35,520 nucleotides of DNA from Pseudomonadota bacterium (GTDB lineage: Bacteria; Pseudomonadota; Alphaproteobacteria; CACIAM-22H2): the NCBI GenBank assembly GCA_016201015.1, contig JACQDQ010000344.1, positions 1 through 35,520 on the forward strand, read 5' to 3'. Position numbers and translations under genes: made by a program. The notes under the pieces were generated by a model. That model had not been told where the DNA came from and searched no databases. It saw only the letters and a program-made list of their open reading frames with translations. Below, one piece after another: positions 16,056-24,078 of this stretch; positions within the stretch are counted from its first letter, which is position 1; each line of letters opens with the position of its first letter.

Positions 16056-16615
16056 CTCGCATGCGCCCCGGTCGTCTGCTGCTCGCCGGCTTCGCGGCGC
16101 TGGTCTATGCTTTTTTGCAGCTACCGCTGTTGATAGTGTTCACGATCTCGTTCAGCTCGGCGCAGTACTTGCAATTCCCGCCGCCCGGCTGGTCGCTGCA
16201 GTGGTACGAACGCTATCTGAACAGCCCGAACTGGCTGACGCCGACTTGGCTGAGCCTGAAGGTCGTCGTGTTGGTTGTTGCGGGCTTGCGCGACTTCGAC
16301 ATGAACCAGGAACTGGCGGCGCTCGGCCTCGGCGCAGGCCGCTGGCGCGCGGTGTGGCACGTCACCTTGCCGCAGATCCGACCGAGCCTAGTCTCCGCTG
16401 CCTTCCTTGCCTTCATTTCCTCGTTCGACGAGTTGGTGGTGGCGATGTTCCTCGGCGGAGCCAACATGACGCTGCCCAAGAAGATGTTCGACAACATCCG
16501 CATGGAGATCGATCCAACGATCGCGGCGATCTCCGCGTTGCAGATCGTCCTCGTCTCCGCGTTGCTCGCGCTGGCTGCGCGATTCGGCAGGGGCGGAGGA
16601 ATGCCAGGCCGTTAG
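16052..16615 (+). pseudogene. PotC-like permease with large in-frame internal deletion
   Basis: This 187-residue frame begins like PotC (first membrane segment LLLAGFAALVYAFLQLPLLIVFTISFSS, then LQWYERYLNSPNWLTPTWLSLKV) and ends like PotC (DFDMNQELAALGLGAGRWRAVWHVTLP coupling loop, SFDELVVAMFLGG, final membrane helix). Between LSLKVVVLVV at about residue 70 and AGLRDFDMN, the 70-80 residues holding the second to fourth membrane segments of normal PotC proteins (about 260 residues) are absent, with the frame kept. The start ATG overlaps the PotB stop. The product would lack half the channel core and is probably inactive unless another permease substitutes. I call it a pseudogene with some reserve, because the frame is open and an assembly collapse could produce the same pattern. 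Confidence 0.75.
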
Positions 16616-16649
16616 CCGAGACGGTCGGCGACAGCGAAGGGAGAACGTG

Positions 16650-17981
16650 ATGACCAAGGGCGGTATCTTCCATCCCGAGTTCAAGTCCATGCCCTGGTGG
16701 TGGGAGGCGTGGCAGCCGCCGGCCACGCCGCCGATCGGCCTGCCGACCAGGACCGACGTGGCGATCATCGGTGGCGGCTATGCCGGGCTGAACGCCGCGA
16801 TTGAGCTGGCGAGGGCCGGAATCGACTGCACGGTGATGGAGGCGAACGATTTTGGCTTCGGCGCCTCGACCCGAAGCGGCGGTGCCGTGTCCGGCGGGGT
16901 GAGCCTGGGCAAGGGGTTGGGCGGCAAGCGCCGGATCAATGACGGCGCTGCCGAGACACTGGCCGAACGGCTGCTGAGCGGGGCTTCCGACTCGCTCGCT
17001 CTGGTCGAGGACATCGTCAAGCGCGAGAACATCGAATGCTTCTGGGAGCGCAGCGGCCGCTTCGCGGGCGCCTATACTCGCAAGCACTACGACCAGCTCT
17101 CCGCCAAGGTCGAGATGTTCAACCGGAACGCCGACGCGCAATGCGTCATGGTGCCCAAGGCGCAGCAGCACGAGGAGATCGGCAGCGATTTCTACCAGGG
17201 CGGAATGCTGGTGCAGCGTTCGGGCAAGCTGCACCCGGCGCTCTACTACAAGGGCCTGCTGGATGCAGCGCGGCGGTACGGCATCCGGCTGGCGTCTCGC
17301 ACGAACGTGGAGCGGATCACCGGCAAGCGCGGCGCCTTCCGGGTGCGGACGTCGCGCGGCGAGATGATGGCGGAGCAGGTAATCGTCGCAACCAACGGCT
17401 ATACCGGCGACGCCACGCCGCAGCTCAAGCGCAAGCTGATACCCGTGGCAAGCCACATCATCGCCACCGAGGAGCTGCCGGACGGTCTTGCCAAAAGTCT
17501 CATCCCCAAAGGCCGCACAATCAGCGATACGCCGCGGGTGCTGTGCTACTACCGCCTCTCGCCCGACGGGAAGCGCATGCTCTTCGGTGGCCGCGCGCGC
17601 TTCACCGCAGTCACACCGGAAGTGTCGGCGCCGGTGCTGCACCGCTTCATGACCGACCGGTTTCCGCAGACGAAGGACGCCAAGGTGACGCATGCCTGGA
17701 CCGGGAACGTCGCCTTCACCTTCGACTTCCTGCCGCACATGGGGCAGGTGAAGGACGGCATGCACTACTGCCTGGGCTGCAACGGCTCGGGCGTGGCGAT
17801 GATGACCTATCTCGGCCACCGGACCGCGCAAAAGATCATCGGCGGCGGCAATCGAGTCAGCCCATTCGAGGAACTCGAACTACCGGGACAGGCCGGCTAC
17901 GGCGGCACGCCATGGTTCTTGCCGCTCGTTGGTTCCTACTATCGACTCCGCGATCGATTGGATCGTTTCCTCGACAGCTAA
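16650..17981 (+). CDS. FAD-dependent amine oxidase/dehydrogenase, PuuB-like (DAO family)
   Basis: A 443-residue flavoprotein of the D-amino-acid-oxidase (DAO) superfamily, closest in layout to gamma-glutamylputrescine oxidase PuuB. The dinucleotide motif VAIIGGGYAGLNAAIELARAG sits at about 37-57, after an N-terminal leader with PWWWEAW. FGFGASTRSGGAVSGG near 70-85 is the second FAD contact; QVIVATNGYTGD near 248 and the C-terminal YCLGCNGSGVAMMTYLGH near 373-390 complete the fold. The start at 16650 has GGGAG at good spacing; a GTG directly before it is less likely. It lies 34 bases after the PotC-like gene, so an imported amine is its probable substrate. It would release hydrogen peroxide if an oxidase, or pass electrons on if a dehydrogenase. 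Confidence 0.85.
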   Translation: MTKGGIFHPEFKSMPWWWEAWQPPATPPIGLPTRTDVAIIGGGYAGLNAAIELARAGIDCTVMEANDFGFGASTRSGGAVSGGVSLGKGLGGKRRINDGAAETLAERLLSGASDSLALVEDIVKRENIECFWERSGRFAGAYTRKHYDQLSAKVEMFNRNADAQCVMVPKAQQHEEIGSDFYQGGMLVQRSGKLHPALYYKGLLDAARRYGIRLASRTNVERITGKRGAFRVRTSRGEMMAEQVIVATNGYTGDATPQLKRKLIPVASHIIATEELPDGLAKSLIPKGRTISDTPRVLCYYRLSPDGKRMLFGGRARFTAVTPEVSAPVLHRFMTDRFPQTKDAKVTHAWTGNVAFTFDFLPHMGQVKDGMHYCLGCNGSGVAMMTYLGHRTAQKIIGGGNRVSPFEELELPGQAGYGGTPWFLPLVGSYYRLRDRLDRFLDS

Positions 17982-18365
17982 GATGTGAAATTGCGGTCAG
18001 ACCGAGGCGATGCATGCGCGGTGCCGCGAGCGGTGCGTGGCCGACGCGAAGCCAGAAGCGTTGGGCCGGCGTTTTGGCGAGAGGCACCAAACTGCCGGCG
18101 AAGAAAGTGCGACGCCACTTCCGCGGCGCGCCCAATCAAGCAAACTCACTGGCCTCGCCTCGCAGCCGATCTGCCGGCAATGGCGGGACAGGCCGTTGCT
18201 GCGTCAACAGCCCGGCGTGAAAATCACTGATTGCCGCACGCCAAACAGTGAGATTCGCTACGGGCGAGCTGGTGTTTGGCACCCGATCATGCGTTTCGTC
18301 GCATATTGTCTGCAAGATCGGCCGGTCCAACTGGCCGGGCCTAGTCTCGCCAACCGGAGGGGCAA
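17982..18365. other. Intergenic interval without recognised gene
   Basis: No reading frame here shows a recognisable domain or a convincing ribosome-binding site. The right end probably holds the promoter of the HAD hydrolase. The ten-base string ATATTGTCTG at 18303-18312 also occurs at 4003-4012 beside the first GntR gene. Confidence 0.5.
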
Positions 18366-19115
18366 ATGCCGAAACTCACCGACTTCAATACTCTCACGTT
18401 CGATTGCTACGGCACGCTCATCGACTGGGAGCGCGGCATACTCGCCGAGATCCGCCCGTGGGTCGTCCGCAATGGACGGCAGGATCTCGACGACAACACG
18501 ATATTGGAGACGTTCGGGTCCGTGGAAGCGGCTTGCGAAGCCGAAATGCCGGCCCAGCTCTATCCCGAGATCCTCGCGGAGGTGCATCGCCGCCTTGCCG
18601 CCCGGTGGGGCATCAAGACCGACGCCGCGGAGGCAAGCGCGTTCGGACAGTCGGTCGGTCGCTGGCCGTCCTTCGCCGACAGTGCCACGTCGCTCAAATA
18701 CCTGAAACGCTACTTCAAGCTCGTCATCATCTCCAACGTCGATCGGAATTCGTTCGCCAAGAGCAACGCGAAGCTGGGCGTCGCGTTCGACCGTGTCATC
18801 ACCGCCCAGGATGTCGGCTCCTACAAGCCGAACGTTCGAAATTTCGAATACGCGCTCGCCGACCTCGAGCGCGCCTTTGCGACCAAGAAAAGCGACATCC
18901 TGCACACGGCCCAGAGCATATTCCACGACGTCGTGCCGGCCCGGGCGATCGGGCTCCGGACAATGTGGATCAACCGCCGGAAGAATGTCGGCGGCTGGGG
19001 GGCCACCCCTTCGCCGCGCGCCGCAGGCGCGGCGATGCAGCCGGATTGCGAGGTGGCGAGCATGGCCGATTTTGTGATCTTGCATCAGGCACATCTTCGC
19101 GGCGAATCTGGGTAG
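18366..19115 (+). CDS. HAD-superfamily hydrolase, haloacid dehalogenase type II-like
   Basis: A 249-residue HAD hydrolase. Motif I is FDCYGTLIDWE with the nucleophile Asp13; motif II is VIISNVDRNSF near 120-130; the motif III lysine lies in DVGSYKPNVRNFEYAL near 152-167; motif IV lies in HTAQSIFHDVVPARAIGLRTMWINRR near 180-205. The overall layout is that annotated as haloacid dehalogenase type II, but motif IV differs from the SSNxWDxxGA form of proven L-2-haloacid dehalogenases. Dehalogenase activity is therefore doubtful and a phosphatase is possible. GGAGGGG precedes the ATG. It lies between the amine-oxidase operon and an Lrp regulator. Confidence 0.82.
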   Translation: MPKLTDFNTLTFDCYGTLIDWERGILAEIRPWVVRNGRQDLDDNTILETFGSVEAACEAEMPAQLYPEILAEVHRRLAARWGIKTDAAEASAFGQSVGRWPSFADSATSLKYLKRYFKLVIISNVDRNSFAKSNAKLGVAFDRVITAQDVGSYKPNVRNFEYALADLERAFATKKSDILHTAQSIFHDVVPARAIGLRTMWINRRKNVGGWGATPSPRAAGAAMQPDCEVASMADFVILHQAHLRGESG

Positions 19116-19157
19116 TCCGCAGCGGCGATCGGGCGCACCGGCAGATGGAGGCCAGCG

Positions 19158-19667
19158 ATGAAACGCAGCAGTGGCAGTGCGATCCGGCTGGACCGCTTGG
19201 ATCTGAAGATTCTGTCGGCGTTGCAGACGTCCGGCCGGATCAGCAATCTCGAGCTGGCGAAGAAGGTCGGCCTCTCGGCGACGCCTTGCACCCAGCGTGT
19301 GAAGCGCATGGAGACTGCAGGGTACATCCGCGGTTACGGCGCCGTGCTCGACATCGACCGGCTGTGCCGCAATCTCGTCGTGTTCACCGAGATCACGCTG
19401 CGCAATCACCGCCGCGAGGACTTCCTCAAGTTCGAACGCGGCATCCAGGACATTCCGCAGGTCCTCAACTGCTTCCTGGTGACCGGCGGGTACGACTACC
19501 TGGCGCAGTTCATCGCCCGCGACATTCACGACTACCAGACCGTCGTCGAAGGACTGCTCGATCGCGATCTGGGGGTTGAGAAGTACTTCAGCTACGTCAC
19601 GATCAAGCAGGTCAAGCGCAGCACCGGCTATCCGTTGGCCGCTCTCGTCGCTCAACCCGGCGCTTGA
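19158..19667 (+). CDS. Lrp/AsnC-family transcriptional regulator
   Basis: A 169-residue regulator. The N-terminal helix-turn-helix reads LDRLDLKILSALQTSGRISNLELAKKVGLSATPCTQRVKRME over residues 11-52, and the C-terminal RAM ligand domain spans about 65-150 with VLNCFLVTGGYDYLAQFIARDI. Such proteins form octamers and respond to amino acids, often controlling nearby amino acid or amine catabolism. GGAGG precedes the ATG. It starts 42 bases after the HAD gene, and the likely targets are the Pot-type operon upstream or the flavoenzyme operon downstream. The C-terminal tail after residue 150 is slightly longer than typical. Confidence 0.92.
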   Translation: MKRSSGSAIRLDRLDLKILSALQTSGRISNLELAKKVGLSATPCTQRVKRMETAGYIRGYGAVLDIDRLCRNLVVFTEITLRNHRREDFLKFERGIQDIPQVLNCFLVTGGYDYLAQFIARDIHDYQTVVEGLLDRDLGVEKYFSYVTIKQVKRSTGYPLAALVAQPGA

Positions 19668-19908
19668 ACCGCTCTCCGAGGCTCCTGATTGGTGCACTCA
19701 GGTCGTACCCGAGAACGGCGGCGAGAGGCGGCCAGCAGGCCAGGTCCTCAATTCCTTCTTGCGGCGCCATATTTTTCAATGACTTAGGTGGATGTCCGGG
19801 CTGCCAGCCTGCGGCGGGTTACCGCCCGCCCGAACGCCCGCGCCGACCCGCTGAGCGCCCCGCGCCAGTTCAGGATCGCCAGCCGGCTACCCGAGACACC
19901 CCAAAGCC

Positions 19909-21027
19909 TCATTCTGCCGGCCTCATCTCGTATTGGCGCCCTGAAGCCCAGCGCGCCAGCTCGGCAGGCGACATCTCGCCCGCGAAGGTCGCGAGCACCT
20001 TCTCCCCCACCAGCGGCCCGAACTTGAACATCTGCCCGTCACAGTTGGTGACGAAGAGGCAGCGCCCGGACTTTTCGATGACGAAGCGTCGCTGATCATT
20101 CATCACGTAGTAGCCGACCTGCATCCGCAGCGGCACATAGTCGTCGGCGTCGCGCAGGATTGGCCGAAACGCGTCGATGACCTGCTGCCCCTCAGCAATG
20201 TCCCAGTCGAAGCCGGCCTGTGGCGTGGCGTGGCGGCGATGCCCGCCATAGCCGAACTTGAGTCCGGTTCCGGACAGCGGCGGCAGCGTGTAGCCACTCC
20301 AATTCCCGACGGTGACCAGCGCCGGCGCGCTTTGCCACAGGACGCGATGCCGTTCCGGCGGCTCGACGTAACAGACGGCTTGCCGCCACGTTGGCAGCTG
20401 GCCATACCGATTGGGCGCCAGCGCGGGCAGCCACGCCCCGACGCTGACCACGACCAAATCGCCAACCAGCCGCTCGCCGGTCGCGGTCTGCACCGTGCCG
20501 CCCTCCTCGACGGCGACAGCGGACGTGTGCGGCAAAATACGCACACCCTTGGCCGCGCACAGCCTGGCGAGGTCGGTCACGATACGATCGGCGAATAGAG
20601 GGCCGGCCGGGTGGGCAACGATGCCGCGGCTGCCCCGCGGCAGCGTCAGATGGCTGCACAGCTCCTCCAGCGCCGCGCCGGTAACGGCGCTGTACGGGAT
20701 TCTAAGCCGGCGGAACACCGTCTCCGTCTGGTCAGCGTAGTCTCCCGGTTCCGTGGAGATCGCGATTGCGCCGCTGTCGACGAAGTGGCGCACGCCGAGA
20801 TCGCGCCAGAGCCGCTCCCACGACGGGAAGGCCTCGACCACCATCCGCGCGTAGCCCTGCGCCGCCCCGTAGTGCGGACGGATCATCCGGTGTTGGTCGA
20901 ACGAGGCAGCGTGCCGGCTCGGCACGTCATCCCGGTCGAGCAACGTAACGTCATGGCCGCGCAGGGCTGCAGAGCGCGCGACGCTCAGCCCGATGATGCC
21001 CGCGCCGACGACGATGATGCGCGCCAT
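19909..21027 (-). CDS. FAD-dependent oxidoreductase, sarcosine-oxidase-like (DAO family)
   Basis: A 372-residue DAO-family flavoprotein resembling monomeric sarcosine oxidase and N-methyltryptophan oxidase, which demethylate secondary amino acids. The FAD motif IIVVGAGIIGLSVARSAALRG is at 4-24 and HAASFDQHRMIRPHYG near 44-59 parallels the substrate-site segment of sarcosine oxidase. The C-terminal NCDGQMFKFGPLVGEKV near 335-350 matches the family's GFSGHGFKFAPVIGE. The cysteine that covalently holds FAD in monomeric sarcosine oxidase is not seen: the C-x-Y position reads VGY. The ATG at 21027 has AAGG upstream; a longer frame adds only eight non-conserved residues. It is the last gene of the operon, 96 bases after the GNAT gene. 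Confidence 0.82.
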   Translation of the reverse strand: MARIIVVGAGIIGLSVARSAALRGHDVTLLDRDDVPSRHAASFDQHRMIRPHYGAAQGYARMVVEAFPSWERLWRDLGVRHFVDSGAIAISTEPGDYADQTETVFRRLRIPYSAVTGAALEELCSHLTLPRGSRGIVAHPAGPLFADRIVTDLARLCAAKGVRILPHTSAVAVEEGGTVQTATGERLVGDLVVVSVGAWLPALAPNRYGQLPTWRQAVCYVEPPERHRVLWQSAPALVTVGNWSGYTLPPLSGTGLKFGYGGHRRHATPQAGFDWDIAEGQQVIDAFRPILRDADDYVPLRMQVGYYVMNDQRRFVIEKSGRCLFVTNCDGQMFKFGPLVGEKVLATFAGEMSPAELARWASGRQYEMRPAE

Positions 21028-21123
21028 GGCTTCGCCTTGAACTCCCTCCAACTCATGCCGAGCTTGTCACGCGTCGCCGGACAGGCCAGGCCGTTCTCCG
21101 CGGCGGTCATACGCGACTGCGAT

Positions 21124-21996
21124 CTAGCCCACCGCCTGAAGCGCCAACGCGAAGCGGTACGGCATCCTTGCGCTCTCTGGCCAGGCGCCGCGGATCATTG
21201 TTGTCACCGTTCCGACCGGCGCCAATCCTGCCTGTGTCAGCCAGCCGGCGATGGCGACGCCGCCCGCCGGGATGTCGATCCGCAATAGACCGGGACCCGT
21301 GCCGTCCACCGCCGCTGCAATCAGTGCAATCGCGTCATTCTCCGCCGCCGCTATCACCGGGCCGATCATCTCGCCGCGACCGAACTCACGACGGATGGCA
21401 AACCCGGTCAGGCCCGCTTCGCTTTCGACGACCCAAGCCTTGCCGATCGCGAGGAGCCGCATGATCAGCCCGGCCCGCGGCATGCCGAAGGCGGCGGCGT
21501 CCAACGCAACAAGGGCCTCATGATCGGCAATTCCAACCCGCCGGATGTGCGCCGCTGACGCGGCCGGAATGCTCGTCACTCGGCCCTGATGCTGCCGCAC
21601 CTGCCCGGCGCGGCGAAAGCCGAGGCGATCGTAGAGCGCCAGGCCCGCGGCGGTCGCATTCAGCATGAGCGCGGTCTGTCCGGCGTCTTCGAGCAGCGCC
21701 ATCATCAGGCGCCGACCGATGCCGCCGCCCTGATAGGCGGGCGACACCAGCACCATGCCGACAGTCCCGCCCGCCTCGCCGAAGCGCCACCACATCGCCA
21801 TGCCGATGATCTGCCCAAGCGGGTCGACGGCGACGAAGCCGCCGCCGAGATCGACCAGCATGCGACAATCCGCTAGCCGGTGCGGCCACGAAACCTCGAC
21901 GACGAGTCGGTGAATCGCCTCGAGGTCCGCCGCCTGTATCGGGCGCAACGCTGTCCCCCCGCGCGCCGCGGTGCGCGGCCCTGGATCGCCAGCCAT
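21124..21996 (-). CDS. GNAT-family N-acetyltransferase with two GNAT-like halves
   Basis: A 290-residue protein. The N-terminal GNAT domain covers about residues 16-140, with acetyl-CoA-binding VGMVLVSPAYQGGGIGRRLM near 78-97 and LALYDRLGFRRAG near 119-131. The second half (about 150-285) resembles the C-terminal acetyltransferase-like module of YitH-type proteins. These enzymes acetylate small amines or amino acids. It lies seven bases after the DgcA-like demethylase and may detoxify or trap an amine released in the same pathway; that role is inferred from position. Confidence 0.82.
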   Translation of the reverse strand: MAGDPGPRTAARGGTALRPIQAADLEAIHRLVVEVSWPHRLADCRMLVDLGGGFVAVDPLGQIIGMAMWWRFGEAGGTVGMVLVSPAYQGGGIGRRLMMALLEDAGQTALMLNATAAGLALYDRLGFRRAGQVRQHQGRVTSIPAASAAHIRRVGIADHEALVALDAAAFGMPRAGLIMRLLAIGKAWVVESEAGLTGFAIRREFGRGEMIGPVIAAAENDAIALIAAAVDGTGPGLLRIDIPAGGVAIAGWLTQAGLAPVGTVTTMIRGAWPESARMPYRFALALQAVG

Positions 21997-22003
21997 GTCG
22001 TCC

Positions 22004-24070
22004 TCACAACGCCATGCAGAGACGCAGCGCGTCGTAGATCGCGGCGTGCACGCTGCGGCTGCTCACCGCATCGCCGATGCGGTGAAGCTCGAACCGGCCC
22101 CCCTCGGGCTCGGCGGCAAGCTGGGCGCGGCCGGCGAGCAGCGCGTCGATGTCGGTCACCCCGTCATTCACGGAGCGCGCGCGCAGCGCATCGAAGGCCC
22201 CGCTCATCGGCACGGTGCCGTTCTCGATCACCACCTGCGGCGCGGTCAACTCCATCTCCTTTCCGGTGAGCTCGTGGCGGAACATCGCGACCAGCCGGTT
22301 GCCGCGCGGCTGAACGCGCTCGAGCTGGTGGTCGATGGTTATGGGCACGCCATGCTCCGCGAATCGCTTCCGGTAGACGACGCGCGCGTTGTACTCCATC
22401 TCAGCGCCCATGTTGTCGTCAAGCGTGACGAACTGCACCCCGTGTCCCTGCTCGGCGAGATGCAGTGCGCAGGAGACGGCCTGGTGGCGGCCGGTGCCAT
22501 CATAGACGATCACCTCATCCTTTGCCGCAACCGTCCCCGACAGCACGTCCCACACCGTGGCGCAATGCTCGGCGCCCTCCAGCCACTCCGTGTCGGGCAG
22601 GCCGCCGGTCGCGATGATGACGGTATCCGGCTGCTCGCGCAGCACATCGTCGGCCTCGGCATAGGTATCGAGCCGGACATCGACGCCGAGCCGCGCCAGC
22701 TCGGCGGCGCGCCAGTCGACGATGGCGATGAGGTCGCGCCGCCAGGTCGCGCGCACCGCGAGCAGGAGCTGGCCGCCGAGCCGGCTTGCAGCCTCGAACA
22801 GCACCACCTTGTGCCCGCGCTCGGCGGCAACGCGCGCGGCCTCCAGCCCGCCGGGCCCGCCGCCGACCACGACGACCTTGCGGCCAGGCTTCGCCGAGCG
22901 CGCGACGATCTGCGGCAGGATCTGCTCGCGCCCGGTCGCCGGGTTGTGGATGCAGGCCAGCTTCTTGTACATGCAGTGCGAGGCGCCGACGCACGGACGA
23001 ATACGATCCTCCTCGCCGCGCATCAGCTTGTTGACGATCTGCGGATCGGCCATGTGGGCACGCGTCATCGCCACCATGTCGAGCAGGTTCTCGGCGATCG
23101 CGTGGCGCGCAGTCGCGATGTCGGCGATGCGCGCGGCGTGGAACACCGGCAGCTTGGTCTCGCGCTTGAAGGCACCGACCGTCTTGAGGAACGGCGCCAA
23201 GGGCTGCGACATACCCGGCATGTTGTGCTCGGCGAGCGCCAGGTCGGTGTCCATCCGGCCGAAGATCGCATTGAAGAAATCGATATGGCCCGCGCGTTCG
23301 AACAGCCGCGCGAGGCGCACGCATTCCTCGAAGCCGATGCCCTCGTCGATGTCCTCGTCGACGACGAAGCGGATGCCGACCAGGAAGTCGTCACCGACCC
23401 GCCTGCGGATCGTTTCGTGCACCATCAACCCGAAGCGCGCGCGGTTCTCGATCGAGCCGCCGAACTCGTCGGTGCGGCGGTTGGTGCGCGGCGAGAGGAA
23501 CTGGCCGATCAGGTGGCCGCCGGTCACGGTCTCGACGCCGTCGAGCCCGCCTTCCTTGCAGCGCAACGCGGCCGCGGCGTAGTCGTCGATGATGCGGTCG
23601 ATGTCGTGGCGGTCCATCTCACGCGGGATGTCGCGGTGACGCCGCTCGCGGATCGCGGTTGGCGCAAGCGTCGGCAGCCAGTTCGCGGCCGCCGACGTCG
23701 CGCGCCGCCCGAGATGCGAGATCTGGCACATAATCGCGGCGCCATGACCATGGATGCGCGTGGAGAAGCTCTGCAGATCGGGGATGATCGCGTCGCTCGA
23801 GACATCGATCTGGCCGCCGCCCCAACTCGAATCCGGTGCCACCATCGACGACCCACCGAACATGGTGAGCGCGATGCCGCCCTTCGCCTTCTCCTCGTGG
23901 TAGCGCTGGTAGCGCTCCTTTGGCATCCCGCCCTCGTCGATGGTGGCGGCGTGACTCGTGCTCATGATGCGGTTGCGCAAGGTCAGCCGCTTGATGCGCA
24001 GCGGCTGCAGCAGCGGATCGCGCGCGCGCGGCGCTTTGTCGATCAGGTCGGTTGCGACGGTGTTGGGCAT
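22004..24070 (-). CDS. NADH:flavin oxidoreductase, trimethylamine-dehydrogenase family, DgcA-like demethylase
   Basis: A 688-residue three-part flavoenzyme. An old-yellow-enzyme FMN barrel fills about 15-350 (TLRNRIMSTSHA, EEKAKGGIALTMFGGSS, RTDEFGGSIENRARF), an Fe-S segment lies at 360-373, and a pyridine-nucleotide-type FAD domain starts with VVVVGGGPGGLEAARVAAERG at about 399-419. Overall layout and the ending IGDAV...HAAIYDALRLC resemble DgcA, which demethylates dimethylglycine, and related N-methylproline demethylases. Only three cysteines (360, 366, 373) are in the Fe-S segment; the second Cys of trimethylamine dehydrogenase's C-x2-C is Ala363. An ATG at 24082 overlaps the upstream stop (ATGA) and is an alternative start; 24070 has GAGAGAGA upstream. 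Confidence 0.85.
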   Translation of the reverse strand: MPNTVATDLIDKAPRARDPLLQPLRIKRLTLRNRIMSTSHAATIDEGGMPKERYQRYHEEKAKGGIALTMFGGSSMVAPDSSWGGGQIDVSSDAIIPDLQSFSTRIHGHGAAIMCQISHLGRRATSAAANWLPTLAPTAIRERRHRDIPREMDRHDIDRIIDDYAAAALRCKEGGLDGVETVTGGHLIGQFLSPRTNRRTDEFGGSIENRARFGLMVHETIRRRVGDDFLVGIRFVVDEDIDEGIGFEECVRLARLFERAGHIDFFNAIFGRMDTDLALAEHNMPGMSQPLAPFLKTVGAFKRETKLPVFHAARIADIATARHAIAENLLDMVAMTRAHMADPQIVNKLMRGEEDRIRPCVGASHCMYKKLACIHNPATGREQILPQIVARSAKPGRKVVVVGGGPGGLEAARVAAERGHKVVLFEAASRLGGQLLLAVRATWRRDLIAIVDWRAAELARLGVDVRLDTYAEADDVLREQPDTVIIATGGLPDTEWLEGAEHCATVWDVLSGTVAAKDEVIVYDGTGRHQAVSCALHLAEQGHGVQFVTLDDNMGAEMEYNARVVYRKRFAEHGVPITIDHQLERVQPRGNRLVAMFRHELTGKEMELTAPQVVIENGTVPMSGAFDALRARSVNDGVTDIDALLAGRAQLAAEPEGGRFELHRIGDAVSSRSVHAAIYDALRLCMAL

Positions 24071-24078
24071 AGTCTCTC

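Noticed and set aside
19820-19836. GGCGG...CCGCC hairpin between the Lrp and sarcosine-oxidase-like genes as a terminator
   Set aside because: The stem is short and no T-run follows on either strand.
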